Assembly: GCF_036226505.1 (NCBI RefSeq)
Contig: NZ_CP108484.1
Span: 7,783,501 to 7,847,500 of the forward strand
Length of the DNA stretch: 64,000 nt
Origin: Kitasatospora sp. NBC_01246
Lineage (GTDB): Bacteria > Actinomycetota > Actinomycetes > Streptomycetales > Streptomycetaceae
Direction of reading: 5' to 3'
The notes beneath the pieces are model-generated. The model ran no database searches. It was not told the origin of the DNA and saw nothing but the letters and a program-made list of their open reading frames with translations. The translations under genes were made by a program, and so were the position numbers. Position 1 is the stretch's first letter, and each line of letters begins with the position of its first letter. This document shows, one piece after another, positions 12,001-19,800 of the stretch.

Positions 12001-13838
12001 TGTTCCGCCTGGAGTGGAGCACACTGCCGGCGGCCGCGGCCGCGGCGGCGCCGTCCTGGGTGCCGGTCGCCACCGGCGAGGAGGTGGCCGCGCTGGCCGC
12101 CGAGGCCCCGGCCGTCGCCGTCCTGGAGTCCCACGGCGGCGAGGACGCCGACCAGGTGCTCGCCCTGACCGCACAGGCGCTGGACGTCGTCCAGGCCTGG
12201 CTGGCCGACGCGGCCTTCGAGGACGCGCGGCTCGTGGTGGTCACCCGGGGCGCGGTGCCGGCCGGCACCGACGCCGACGTCACCGACCCGGCGGGCGCGG
12301 CGGTCTGGGGCCTGCTGCGCACCGCGCAGGCCGAGAACCCGGACCGGATCGTCCTGCTCGACCTCGACCCGGAAACCGACGGCTCCTTCACCACCGTGCT
12401 CGGCGCCGTCCTGGCCGCCGACGAGCCGCAGGTCGCCGTCCGGGCGGCGGCACTCTCCGTGCCGCGCCTGGTCCGGGCGCAGGCCCGGCCCGCGACGGAG
12501 GCACCCGAGGCGTTCCGCCCGGACGGGACCGTCCTGGTCACCGGTGGCACCGGCTCGCTGGGCGCGCTGCTGGCCCGGCACCTGGTCACCGAGCACGGCG
12601 TCCGGCACCTGGTGCTGGCCAGCCGGAGCGGTCTCGGGGCCGAGGGCGCGCCGGAGCTGGTGGCCGAACTGGACGGGCTGGGCGCGGCGGTGACGGTCGC
12701 CGCCTGCGACGTGACCGACCGGGAGGCGGTGGCCGCGCTGCTGGCCGCCGTCCCGGCCGAGCACCCGCTGACCGGCGTCGTGCACACCGCCGGTGTGCTG
12801 GACGACGGCGTGATCGGCGCACTGACGCCCGAGCGGCTGTCCCGCGTGTTCGCCCCGAAGGTGACCGCCGTGAGCCACCTGGACGAGCTCACCCGTGACC
12901 TCGACCTGACGACCTTCGCGGTGTTCTCCTCCGCCTCCGGCCTGTTCGGCTCGGCCGGTCAGGGCAACTACGCGGCGGCCAACGCCCACCTCGACGCCCT
13001 GGCGCACCGGCGCCGGGCGGCGGGCCTGCCCGGTACGTCCCTCGCCTGGGGCCTCTGGGAGCAGATCAGCGGCATGACCGCCCACCTGGGCGCCGCCGAC
13101 CAGGCCCGGATGAGCCGCGGCGGGGTCCTGCCGATCGGCCCGGCCGAGGGCATGCGGTTGTTCGACGCGGCGCTGCGGACCGACACGGCACTGGTCGTGC
13201 CGATCAAGCTGGACCTGCGGTCGCTGCGGGCCGACGCGGCCGCCGGCCGCACCGCCCAGCCGCTGCTGCGGGGACTGGTGCGCTCCGGGCGGCAGTTGGC
13301 CCGGACGGCGGCCGGTGACAGCGGCGGGCTGACCCGCCGGCTCGCCGGCCTGGCCCCGGCGGCGCAGGAGGCCCTGCTGCTGGACCTGGTCCGCGGCCAG
13401 GTGGCGACCGTGCTCGGTCACGCCGGGCCCGACCAGGTCGGCCCGGAGACGGCGTTCAAGGACGCCGGCTTCGACTCGCTGACCTCGGTCGAACTGCGGA
13501 ACCGGCTGCGCGAGGCGACCGGTCTGAAGCTGGCCGCGACGGTGGTCTTCGACTACCCCGCGCCGCTCGCCCTGGCCCGGTACCTGCACGGCGAGCTCGG
13601 CACCACCGACGACGCGCTGTCGATGGTGAACGCCAAGATCGAGGACATCGAGTCGCTGATCGCCGGACTGGTGTCCGACGAGTCCAAGAAGGCCGGCATC
13701 GTGCTCCGCCTCCAGGGGTTGGTGGCGAGGTTCAACGGGGTCGAGCAGACGGAGGAGTCCACGGTCGCCGAGCAGTTGGAGTCCGCCTCCGCCGATGAGG
13801 TCCTCGACTTCATCAACGACGAGCTCGGCATCTCTTGA
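1..13838 (+). CDS. Type I modular PKS (5'-partial): modules A (partial), B, C
   Basis: The reading frame is open from base 3, and the real start lies upstream of the window. The protein begins inside an acyltransferase (AT) domain and runs 4611 residues. Domains in order: AT (partial, YASH at residues 31-34), DH (His240, Asp413), KR (TGGTGSLG near 683) and ACP (Ser997) of module A; KS (Cys1229), AT (Ser1684, YASH 1785), DH (His1991, Asp2160), KR (near 2440) and ACP (Ser2753) of module B; KS (Cys2985), AT (Ser3437, HAFH 3534), DH (His3737, Asp3912), KR (near 4180) and ACP (Ser4492) of module C. Residues after about 4530 are helical and acidic and end in a DEVLDFINDELG stretch, a class 1a C-terminal docking domain. 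It matches the coiled-coil N-terminus of the next PKS, 46 nt downstream. No ER domain is visible. By analogy with rifamycin-type clusters this subunit acts early to mid chain; the number of upstream modules is unknown. Confidence 0.95.
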   Translation, partial: VVVAGDAEALDEALDALEDQGVRVRRIAVDYASHSRHVEAIQETLGEAFADIRSQAPLVPFFSTVTGEWIDGAGVLDGGYWYRNLRGQVRFGPAITALLGAGHTVFVESSAHPVLVQPISELVDAADASAVVTGSLRRDEGGPRRLLTSMAELFVRGVAVDWTGQLPAGADTALVDLPTYAFDHQHYWLQLTGSATDAASLGLTGTDHPLLGAVVRLPQSDGLVFTSRLSLRTHPWLADHAMQGVVIVPGTVYVDLAVRAGDEFGCGILEELVIEAPLVLPEQGGVRVQVAVGGPGPTGSRTVDVYSLREDAAGEDGDGEWTRHATGLLSSAAPSGSTTPAVDFAAWPPAGAEPVEIEDFYTDLVVRGYSYGPAFQGLRAVWRRGEELFAEAVLPPEQREHADRFGIHPALLDAALHTNAFTNPEDGRNVLPFAWNGLVLHALGASALRVRVAPRGTDALSFQAADEAGELVLTMDSLVSLPVSAEQLGSAAGQDGRDSLFRVEWTGLPAPEGATAAPVWAPLSGPEDVAALADRESVPAVAVLDATAADAEADPLELTCRVLAAIQAWTAAPGLAEARLVVATRGAVPAGGEAAVTDPAGAAVWGLVRAAQAENPDRIVLVDLDPAAAAGAGAVLGAVLASGEPQVAVRGTALSASRLVRADAAPEEASATAFDPDGTVLVTGGTGSLGAVVARHLVTEHGVRHLVLAGRRGPAAEGADELADELAGLGATVSVVASDVADREAVAALLTAVPAEHPLTGLVHLAGILDDGVLGALTPERIAGVFAPKATAVRHLDELTRELAPQLRTFVVFSSAAALLGSAGQGSYAAANAYLDALMTRRRAGGLPGLSLAWGLWEQSTGLTAHLSEVDQARMSRGGVLALTPAEGLAHFDTGLRAEQALLVPIKLDLRALRSDTASGGAVPHMLRSLVRSGRRVARTAAGDGSGLVRRLAGKSEAEQESILLGIVQAEATAVLGFNGHELAQGTRGFSDIGFDSLTAVELRNRLSAATGVKLPATLIFDYPTPVALARFLREELGDTAAGAAAAPTVVAADPDEPIAIVGMACRLPGGVVDPEGLWRLVHEGRDGMVGFPDNRGWNLDELFDDDAAKPGTSYVHKGGFLRDAGEFDAEFFGISPREALAMDPQQRLLLEASWEALERAGINPGTARGGNIGVFSGVSIHDYVESLTSMPAELEGFVTTATAGSVASGRVSYVFGFEGPAVTVDTACSSSLVAIHLAAQALRSGECSLALAGGVAVMGSPVGVLGMSRQRGLAADGRVKAFSAGADGTILSEGVGIVVLERLSEARRNGHQVLAVLRGSAVNQDGASNGLTAPNGPSQQRVIRKALANAGLAASDIDAVEAHGTGTALGDPIEAQALLATYGRDRDPERPLWLGSLKSNIGHTQAAAGVAAVIKMVQALRHGVLPSTLNVSAPTPEVDWSAGAVELLTEARDWAAGGRPRRAGISSFGISGTNAHLILEESAEVPAVEPAAGDVLPGADAVPLVVSAASTGSLAGQAARLAAFLDTADRPSLAATANALLSRRALLSERAVLVAGSTEEALAGLGALARGESAPALVTGGSLGSAGAGRTVLVFPGQGSQWAGMGRELLDTSPVFAERIAECARALSPWVDWSLEEVLRGEAPAELLDRVDVLQPASFAVMVGLAAVWASVGVLPDAVLGHSQGEIAAACVAGALSLEDAARIVAVRSQVIAGQLAGRGGMASVALPESEALTRLERWADRVEVAAVNGPASVVVAGDAEALDEALEVLAADGVRVRRVAVDYASHTRHVEAIEETLGEAFADIRSQAPLVPFLSTVTGEWIDQAGLLDGGYWYRNLRGQVRFGPAVAALLEAGHTVFVESSAHPVLVQPINEIVDETAVDALVTGSLRRDEGGPRRLFLSMAELFVRGVAVDWSGVLPTGTARVELPTYAFDHRHYWLQTAPATDAASLGQATVDHPLIGAVVRLPQSDGLAFTSRLSLRTHPWLADHGVGGVVPVPGAALVELAVRAGDEVGCGTLDELVIEAPLVLPEHGGVRVQVTVGGPDGAGARSVDVYAAREGADDDTGAWTRHATGRLAPAAARTEAHADLVVWPPTGARQASADELYDDLLRLGYALGPAFQGVRGLWRRGEEVFAEVALPEDQRADAGRFGIHPALLDAALQSGLRHAAVADGTAGGPRLWQPAEWTGLTLHAAGASALRVRLAPSDRNGLSLEAADETGGPVLTLEALAFLPVSAEQLSSAAADAGPDALFRVDWTDLPETPAGGETLPPWVPLFHADEVQILADNVTSPVVALVEATDRRGDALALTGRILDLVQTWLAAPSLEDSRLVLVTRGAVPAGGDAAVTDPAGAAVWGLIRAAQAENPDRLVLIDTDTATDLTSGTDVEPLLTAVLGSGEPQVAVRAGVLSAPRLVRAAGGDATGAEPAFRPDGTVLVTGGTGSLGALLARHLVTEHGVRHLVLASRSGLGAEGAPELVAELDGLGAAVTVAACDVADRAAVAALLAAVPAEHPLTGVVHTAGVLDDGVIGALTPERIAGVFAPKVTAVQHLHELTRDLGLTAFAVFSSAAGLFGSAGQGNYAAANAYLDALMARRRADGLPGVSLAWGLWEQSTGLTAHLSELDQARMSRGGVLALTPAEGLALFDAALHADRALVVPIKLDLRAARADAASGGAVQPLMRGLVRAGRQAVRAAAAQRSGGGLADRLAGLSASEQEALLLDLVRGQVATVLGHAGADSVKAEKAFKDAGFDSLTSVELRNRVREATGLNLPTTVVFDYPTPLALARHLHGAFGHVAAAAGPAAPAVLAADPDEPIAIVGMACRLPGGVASPEDLWRLVADGREALSPFPEDRGWDLDGLFDADPGRIGTSYVDRGGFLHEAGLFDAGFFGISPREALAMDPQQRLLLEASWEALERAGIDPAALKGTDVGVFSGVMSQGYGFGGEVPPELSGFTATGSAGSVASGRVSYVFGFEGPAVTVDTACSSSLVAIHLAAQALRQGECSMALAGGATVLANPHTFVEFSRQQALSPDGRCKAFSSTADGTGWAEGAGVVVLERLSEARRKGHRVLAVVRGSAVNQDGASNGLTAPNGPSQQRVIRKALANAGLSTVEVDAVEAHGTGTVLGDPIEAQALLATYGQDREPGRPLWLGSVKSNLGHAQAAAGVAGVIKMVEALRHGVLPPTLHVEEPSTEVDWQAGAVELLTEARDWPETGRPRRGGVSAFGVSGTNAHLILEQAPVEAEAEAVAVEAAPAGAAPLVLSAKSAGSLAGQADRLAPFVETSEAGTAEIAAALLAQRALLSERAVVLAGSPEEALAGLSALARGEHSPVLVTGTVSDTDRTVLVFPGQGSQRVGMGRELAERYPVFAEAFDAACAALDAQLAGWTDHPVKDVVLGTAGSLDQTVYTQAGLFAVETALFRLIESWGVRPDAVMGHSIGEITAAHVAGVLSLGDAAAVVAARGRLMQALPSGGAMVAVAATEDEVAELLDDGVDLAAVNGPSSVVLSGEEAAVLKAAEQLREQGRKVKQLTVSHAFHSALMEPMLAEFATALANVSWGEPKLAVISNVTGRVAEPGQLADPAYWVDHVRRPVRFADGIATAAGPGNAVFVELGPGAALSSAVAESAGEDAVCVAALRDGRPEAHTVLTAVAELFVRGVAVDWTGLLPTGTAHLELPTYAFDHRHYWLQTTAATDAVSLGQVTADHPLLGAVVEVPETGGVLCTSRLSLRTHAWLADHAVGGVVLVPGTGLVELAVRAGDVVAAGGLDELVIEAPLVVPEHGGVRIQVAVGGPDEDGTRTVAVYSAREDAAGEIGPDAWTRHAAGTLTAVPADRPMAPGFDTTAWPPAGAEPVELDVAGFYEDLARHGYAYGPAFQGLQAVWRRGEELFAEVALPDERRDEAARFGIHPALLDAALHTQAFAQSKDGHNVLPFAWNGLVLHAAGAGAVRVRIAPQGPDKLALTAVDEAGGAVLTVDSVTFRPVDVEQLDTAAAADEGRDALFRLEWSTLPAAAAAAAPSWVPVATGEEVAALAAEAPAVAVLESHGGEDADQVLALTAQALDVVQAWLADAAFEDARLVVVTRGAVPAGTDADVTDPAGAAVWGLLRTAQAENPDRIVLLDLDPETDGSFTTVLGAVLAADEPQVAVRAAALSVPRLVRAQARPATEAPEAFRPDGTVLVTGGTGSLGALLARHLVTEHGVRHLVLASRSGLGAEGAPELVAELDGLGAAVTVAACDVTDREAVAALLAAVPAEHPLTGVVHTAGVLDDGVIGALTPERLSRVFAPKVTAVSHLDELTRDLDLTTFAVFSSASGLFGSAGQGNYAAANAHLDALAHRRRAAGLPGTSLAWGLWEQISGMTAHLGAADQARMSRGGVLPIGPAEGMRLFDAALRTDTALVVPIKLDLRSLRADAAAGRTAQPLLRGLVRSGRQLARTAAGDSGGLTRRLAGLAPAAQEALLLDLVRGQVATVLGHAGPDQVGPETAFKDAGFDSLTSVELRNRLREATGLKLAATVVFDYPAPLALARYLHGELGTTDDALSMVNAKIEDIESLIAGLVSDESKKAGIVLRLQGLVARFNGVEQTEESTVAEQLESASADEVLDFINDELGIS
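3..3110 (+). other. PKS module A (partial): [KS]-AT(mM)-DH-KR(B)-ACP
   Basis: Only the C-terminal part of the AT is in the window. Its YASH motif predicts methylmalonyl-CoA. The DH keeps HxxxGxxxxP (HAMQGVVIVP) and the distal DAALH motif. The KR has LDD (nt 2307 on) and catalytic Tyr828, so B-type is predicted. The ACP (IGFDSLTAVELR) is preceded by a sequence unlike the FKDAGFDSL stretch of the ACPs in modules B, C, D, F, H and I. If the last module adds C1-C2 of the ansa chain, this one adds C19-C20. Confidence 0.8.
3165..8370 (+). other. PKS module B: KS-AT(mM)-DH-KR(B)-ACP
   Basis: The KS has DTACSSS and HGTGT motifs. The AT has GHSQGE plus YASH, predicting methylmalonyl-CoA. The DH keeps HGVGGVVPVP and DAALQ, but its usual GYxYGPxF reads GYALGPAF (Tyr to Leu). 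The KR has LDD and Tyr2582. The predicted result is an E-configured, methyl-branched alkene if the DH works. Confidence 0.85.
7290..7489 (+). repeat. 200-bp KR segment identical to 12513-12712
   Basis: Base-by-base reading shows 200 identical bases between the KR nucleotide-binding region of module B and that of module C (12513-12712, offset 5223). Flanking sequence diverges at both ends. This is a direct repeat in the same gene, best explained by recent gene conversion or module duplication. Confidence 0.9.
8436..13600 (+). other. PKS module C: KS-AT(mal)-DH-KR(B)-ACP
   Basis: The AT has GHSIGE plus HAFH, predicting malonyl-CoA. The DH keeps HAVGGVVLVP, GYAYGPAF and DAALH. The KR has LDD and Tyr4323. 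Its nucleotide-binding half shares 200 identical bases with module B. The module is followed by a class 1a docking tail. Confidence 0.85.
10527..10711 (+). repeat. 185-bp malonyl-AT segment identical to 16060-16244
   Basis: The segment covers the HAFH region of the malonyl-specific AT of module C and is identical to the matching part of module D in the next gene (16060-16244). Module F carries a near-copy of the same block (about 26530-26670). The copies lie in different PKS genes, so the exchange is between genes. Confidence 0.88.
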
Positions 13839-13884
13839 GCACCACGCCTTCACGGTCTGCCCAAACCCCGGTGAGGAATTGACG

Positions 13885-16800
13885 ATGGCCACGGACGAGA
13901 AGATCCTCAAGTACCTCAAGCGTGTCACGGCCGAACTGCACGACCTGCGCAAGCAGGTCCAGCGGAACGCGGACGAGCCGGTCGCGATCGTGGGCATGGC
14001 CTGCCGCCTGCCCGGCGGCGTGACCGGCCCCGAGAGCCTGTGGCAGCTGGTCAGTGAGGGCCGGGACGGCGTGTCGGCGTTCCCGGACGACCGCGGCTGG
14101 GACCTGGACGCGCTGTTCGACGACGACCCGGACAAGGCCGGCACCTCCTACGTCGCGCAGGGCGGGTTCCTGCGCGACGCGGGGAAGTTCGACGCCGAGT
14201 TCTTCGGGATCTCGCCGCGCGAGGCGCTCGCCATGGACCCGCAGCAGCGCCTGCTGCTGGAGACCTCCTGGGAGGCGCTGGAGCGCGCCGGCGTCGACCC
14301 GACCTCGCTCAAGGGCGCGGACGTCGGGGTGTTCAACGGGATCATGGGCGTCGACTACTTCTTCGGCGGCAACGTGCCGCCGGAGCTGGAGGGCTTCGCC
14401 GGGACGGGCGCGGCGGGCAGCGTGGCCTCGGGCCGGATCTCCTACGTGTTCGGGTTCGAGGGCCCGGCGGTCACCGTGGACACCGCCTGCTCCTCGTCCC
14501 TGGTGGCGATCCACCTGGCCGCGCAGGCCCTGCGCCGCGGCGAGTGCTCGATGGCACTCGCCGGCGGCGCGACCGTGATGGCGACACCGCACACCTTCGT
14601 GGAGTTCTCCCGCCAGCGCGGTCTGGCCTCGGACGGCCGGTGCAAGTCCTACGCGGACGCGGCGGACGGCACCGGCTGGGCCGAGGGCGCGGGCGTGGTC
14701 GTGCTGGAGCGGCTCTCCGAGGCCCGCCGCAAGGGACACCGGGTGCTCGCGGTGCTGCGCGGCAGCGCGGTCAACCAGGACGGCGCGTCCAACGGTCTGA
14801 CCGCGCCCAACGGCCTCTCCCAGCAGCGGGTGATCCGCAAGGCGCTGGCGGCGGCCGGGCTCACCCCGGCCGACGTGGACGTGGTGGAGGGCCACGGCAC
14901 CGGCACGGTGCTGGGCGACCCGATCGAGGCGCAGGCGCTGCTGGCCACCTACGGCCAGGAGCGCGAGCCCGGGCGTCCGCTCTGGCTGGGCTCGCTGAAG
15001 TCCAACATCGGCCACGCCCAGGCGGCGGCCGGTGTCTCGGGCGTGATCAAGATGGTGCAGGCGCTGCGGCACGGCGTGCTGCCCGCCACCCTGCACGTCG
15101 ACGCGCCGTCCTCCCAGGTGGACTGGTCGGTCGGCGCGGTCGAGCTGCTCGACCGCAGCCGGCCCTGGCCGGAGGTGGACCGGCTGCGCCGGGCCGGGGT
15201 CTCCTCCTTCGGGGTCAGCGGGACGAACGCGCACCTGATCCTGGAGCAGGCGCCCGAGGACGAGGTGGAGCCCCTCGCGGGTGAGGCCGCACCGGGGGCC
15301 GGGGCCGTGCCGCTGGTGCTCTCGGCGAAGAGCGCCGGGTCGCTGGCCGGTCAGGCCGAGCGGCTGACCGCCTTGGTCGGTGCGTCGGAGCAGGAACTCC
15401 CGGACGTCGCCGCCGCGCTGGTGTCGCAGCGGGCGCTGCTGTCCGAGCGCGCGGTGGTGCTGGCGGGCTCCTCGGAGCAGGCGCTGGCGGGGCTGGACGC
15501 GCTGGCGCGCGGGGAGTCCGACGCCGCGCTGGTGACGGGCAGCGGCTCGGTCCCGGCCCGGACGGTGCTGGTGTTCCCGGGGCAGGGGTCGCAGCGGGTC
15601 GGGATGGGCCGTGAGCTGGCGGAGCGGTACCCGGTGTTCGCCGAGGCCTTCGAGGCTGCGTGTGCCGCGTTGGACGAGCGGTTGGCGGGCTGGACCGAGC
15701 ACCCGGTCAAGGACGTGGTGCTGGGCACGGCCGGATCGCTGGACCAGACCGTGTACACCCAGGCCGGGTTGTTCGCCGTGGAGACGGCGCTGTTCCGGCT
15801 GATCGAGTCCTGGGGTGTCCGGCCGGACGCCGTCATGGGCCACTCGATCGGGGAGATCACGGCTGCCCATGTGGCCGGGGTGCTCTCGCTGGCGGACGCG
15901 GCGGCGGTGGTCGCCGCGCGCGGCCGGCTGATGCAGGCGCTGCCCTCGGGCGGCGCGATGGTCGCGGTCGCCGCGACCGAGGCCGAGGTGGCCGAATTCC
16001 TCGGTGCGGGCGTGGACCTGGCGGCGGTGAACGGCCCGTCGTCGGTGGTCCTCTCCGGCGAGGAGGCGGCCGTGCTGAAGGCCGCGGAGCAACTGCGCGA
16101 GCAGGGCCGCAAGGTCAAGCAGCTGACCGTCTCGCACGCCTTCCACTCGGCGCTGATGGAACCGATGCTGGCGGAGTTCGCCACCGCCCTGGCCAACGTG
16201 TCGTGGGGCGAGCCCAAGCTCGCGGTGATCTCCAACGTCACCGGCCGCGTCGCCGACCTGGGCCAACTGGCCGATCCCGCCTACTGGGCGGACCATGTGC
16301 GCCGCCCGGTCCGGTTCGCCGACGGCATCGCCACGGCGGCCACCCCCGGTGGCGCGGTGTTCGTCGAACTCGGCCCCGGCGCGGCACTGAGCGGCGTGGT
16401 GGACGAGACGGTCGACGGCCGAGCCGTGTCGGTGGCCGCGCTGCGCGACGGCCGCCCGGAGGTGCCCACCCTGCTGGCCGCGGTGGCCGAACTCTTCGTC
16501 CGGGGCGTCGAGGTGGACTGGGTGAAGACCCTCCCCGCCGGAGCCGGCGCCGCCCGGGTGGAGCTGCCCACCTACGCCTTCGACCACGAGCACTACTGGC
16601 TCCGGATGCTGGCCTCGGTGACCGACGCGGCGGCCCTGGGCCTGACCGGCGCCGGTCACCCGCTGCTCGGCGCGGTCGTCCAACTGCCGCAGTCCGACGG
16701 CCTGGTGTTCACCTCCCGGCTCTCCCTGCGCACCCATGACTGGCTCGCCGACCACGCCGTCGGCGGGGTCGTGCTCGTCCCCGCCACGGCGCTGGTGGAG

Positions 16801-19800
16801 CTGGCCGTCCGGGCCGGTGACGAGGTCGGCTGCGGCACCCTCGACGACCTGGTCGTCGAGGCGCCGATCCTCCTGCCCGAGCACGGCGGGGTCCGCGTCC
16901 AGGTCGCCGTCGGCGGCCCCGACGCGCACGGCGCCCGCACGGTGGAGGTGTACTCCGCCCGCGAGGACGCCACGGACGCGTGGACCCGGCACGCCACCGG
17001 CACCCTGACGGCGACGAAGGACGCCGACGGCCCGGAGTTCGACTTCACCGCCTGGCCCCCGGCCGGCGCGCAGCCGGTCGACCTCGGTGACCTCTACCCC
17101 GACCTGGTCGCCCAGGGCTACGCCTACGGCCCGGCGTTCCAGGGCCTGCGGGCGCTCTGGCGGCGCGGCGAGGAACTGTTCGCGGAGGTCGCCCTGCCGG
17201 AGGACCAGCACGACGAGGCCGACCGCTTCGGCATCCACCCCGCGCTGCTCGACGCGGCCCTGCACCCGGGCCTGCGGGACACCGTGGCGGCCGACGCCGA
17301 CCGGCTGTGGCAGCCGCTGCGCTGGAGCGGGCTGGTGCTGCACGCCACGGGCGCGGCGGCCCTGCGGGTGCGCCTGGCCCGGCTCGGCGCCGGCACGCTG
17401 GCCTTCGAGGCCGCCGACGAGACCGGTGCCGCCGTGCTGGCGGCCGACTCCGTGACGCTCCGCCCCGTCGCCGTCGAGCAGTTGGCCGCCTCGGCGGGCG
17501 CGACCGGCGGCGACGCGCTGTTCCGGGTGGAGTGGACCGAGCTGCCCCCGGCCGCCGCTCCGGCCGCCGTGCGGTGGACGGTGCTGTCCGGTGCGGCCGA
17601 GGTGGCCGCGCTCGCCGCCCCGGCCGACGGCGCGCCGGCGCCGTCCGTGGTGGTCCTGGACGCGGTCGGGGACGGTACGGGCGAGCACGCGGTGCTCGGT
17701 CTGACCGGCCGGGTGCTGGCGGTCGCGCAGTCCTGGCTGGCCGCGTCCGGCCTCGAAGGCTCCCGACTGGTGGTGCGCACCCGGGGTGCGGTGCCCGCCG
17801 GTGGCGACGCCGGGGTGACGGACCCGGCGGGTGCCGCGGTCTGGGGTCTGATCCGGGTCGCGCAGGCGGAGAACCCGGACCGGATCGTGCTGCTGGACAC
17901 CGACACCGAGGCCGACACCGACCTCGGTGCCGTCCTCGCCGCCGTGCTGGCCACCGGTGAGCCGCAGGTCGCCGTCCGGGGGGCGGCCCTGTCCGCGCCG
18001 CGCCTGGTCCGCGCCACCGACGGCGCCGCGACCGACGGGCCCGCCGCGTTCGACCCCGAGGGCACCGTCCTGGTCACCGGCGGCACCGGCTCGCTGGGCG
18101 CGCTGCTGGCCCGGCACCTGGTCACCGGGCACGGCGTCCGGCACCTGCTGCTGGTCAGCCGCCGGGGTCTCGGCGCCGAGGGCGCACCGGAGTTGGCGGC
18201 GGAGCTGGAGGATCTCGGCGCGACGGTGACCGTCACCGCCTGCGACGTGGCCGACCGGGAGTCGGCGGCCGCACTGCTCTCCGGCGTCCCGGCCGAGCAC
18301 CCGCTGACCGGGGTGGTGCACACCGCGGGTGTGCTGGACGACGGGGTGTTCGGGGCGCTGACGCCCGAGCGGCTGGCCCGTGTGTTCGCCCCGAAGGTGA
18401 CCGCGGTGCGGCACCTGGACGAGCTGACCCGTGAACTGGCGCCGGAGCTGCGCTCGTTCGTGCTGTTCTCGTCGGCGGCCGGGGTCTTCGGCTCGGCCGG
18501 TCAGGGCAACTACGCGGCGGCCAACGCCTATCTGGACGCGGTCGCCCACCGGCGCCGCGCCGACGGCCTGCCCGCCGCGTCGCTCGCCTGGGGCCTCTGG
18601 GAGCAGGCCGGTGGCATGGCCGCCCACCTCACCGAGGCCGACCAGACCCGGGTGAACCGGGGCGGGTTCCTGGCGATCGCCCCGGCCGAGGGCCTGGACC
18701 TCTTCGACGCGGGCCTGCGCGGCGGCCGGGCCGTGACCGTGCCGATCAAGCTCGACCTGCGCGCCGTCCGGGCCGAGGCCGCGTCCGGCCGCGGCGTCCT
18801 GCCGCTGCTGCGCAGCCTGGTGCCGGTCGGCCGACGGGCCGTCCGGACCGCCTCCGGGCTGGCCGACCGGCTCGCCGGGCTGGCGGTGGCGGAGCAGGAG
18901 ACGCTGCTGCTGGACCTGGTCCGCACCCATGTCGCGACCGTGCTCGGACACGCCGGCGCGGCGAACGTCAAGGCGGAGAAGGCGTTCAAGGACGCCGGCT
19001 TCGACTCGCTCACCTCCGTCCAACTGCGCAACCGGCTCCGCGAGTCGACCGGGCTCAACCTGCCCACGACCGTCGTCTACGACTACCCCACGCCGGTCGC
19101 GCTCGCCCGCTTCCTGCGCGAGGAGCTCGGCGACACCGCCGCCGCTGCCGCCGTCCCGACGGTGGTGGCGGCCGACCTCGACGAGCCGATCGCGATCGTC
19201 GGCATGGCCTGCCGGCTGCCCGGTGGCGTGGTCACCCCGGAGGACCTCTGGCGGCTGGTCTCCGAGGGCCGGGACGCGGTGTCCGGCTTCCCCGAGGACC
19301 GCGGCTGGGACGTGGGCGGCCTCTTCGACGACGACCAGGAGAACATCGGCACCTCCTACGTCGACCAGGGCGGCTTCCTGCACGACGCGGGGCTCTTCGA
19401 CGCGGGCTTCTTCGGGATCTCGCCGCGCGAGGCGCTGGCGATGGACCCGCAGCAGCGGCTGCTGCTGGAGATGTCCTGGGAGGCGCTGGAGCGGGCCGGG
19501 GTCGACCCGGCCGCGCTGAAGGGCCGGGACGTCGGGGTGTTCTCCGGCGTGATGACCCAGGGCTACGGGATCGGCGGCGTCATCCCGCCGGAGCTGAGCG
19601 GCTTCACCGCCACCGGCTCCGCGATGAGCGTGGCCTCGGGCCGGGTCTCCTACGTGTTCGGCTTCGAGGGCCCCGCGGTGACGGTGGACACGGCCTGCTC
19701 GTCGTCCCTGGTGGCGATGCACCTGGCCGCGCAGGCACTGCGGTCCGGCGAGTGCTCGCTGGCACTGGCCGGCGGCGCGACGATCATGGCGACGCCGCAC

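Noticed and set aside
690..14144. Very long open frame on the minus strand (about 4480 codons) and similar ones opposite all PKS genes
   Set aside because: It is antisense to a clear PKS. Low stop frequency is expected at this GC content, and the translation is Arg/Gly/His-rich with no domain motifs.
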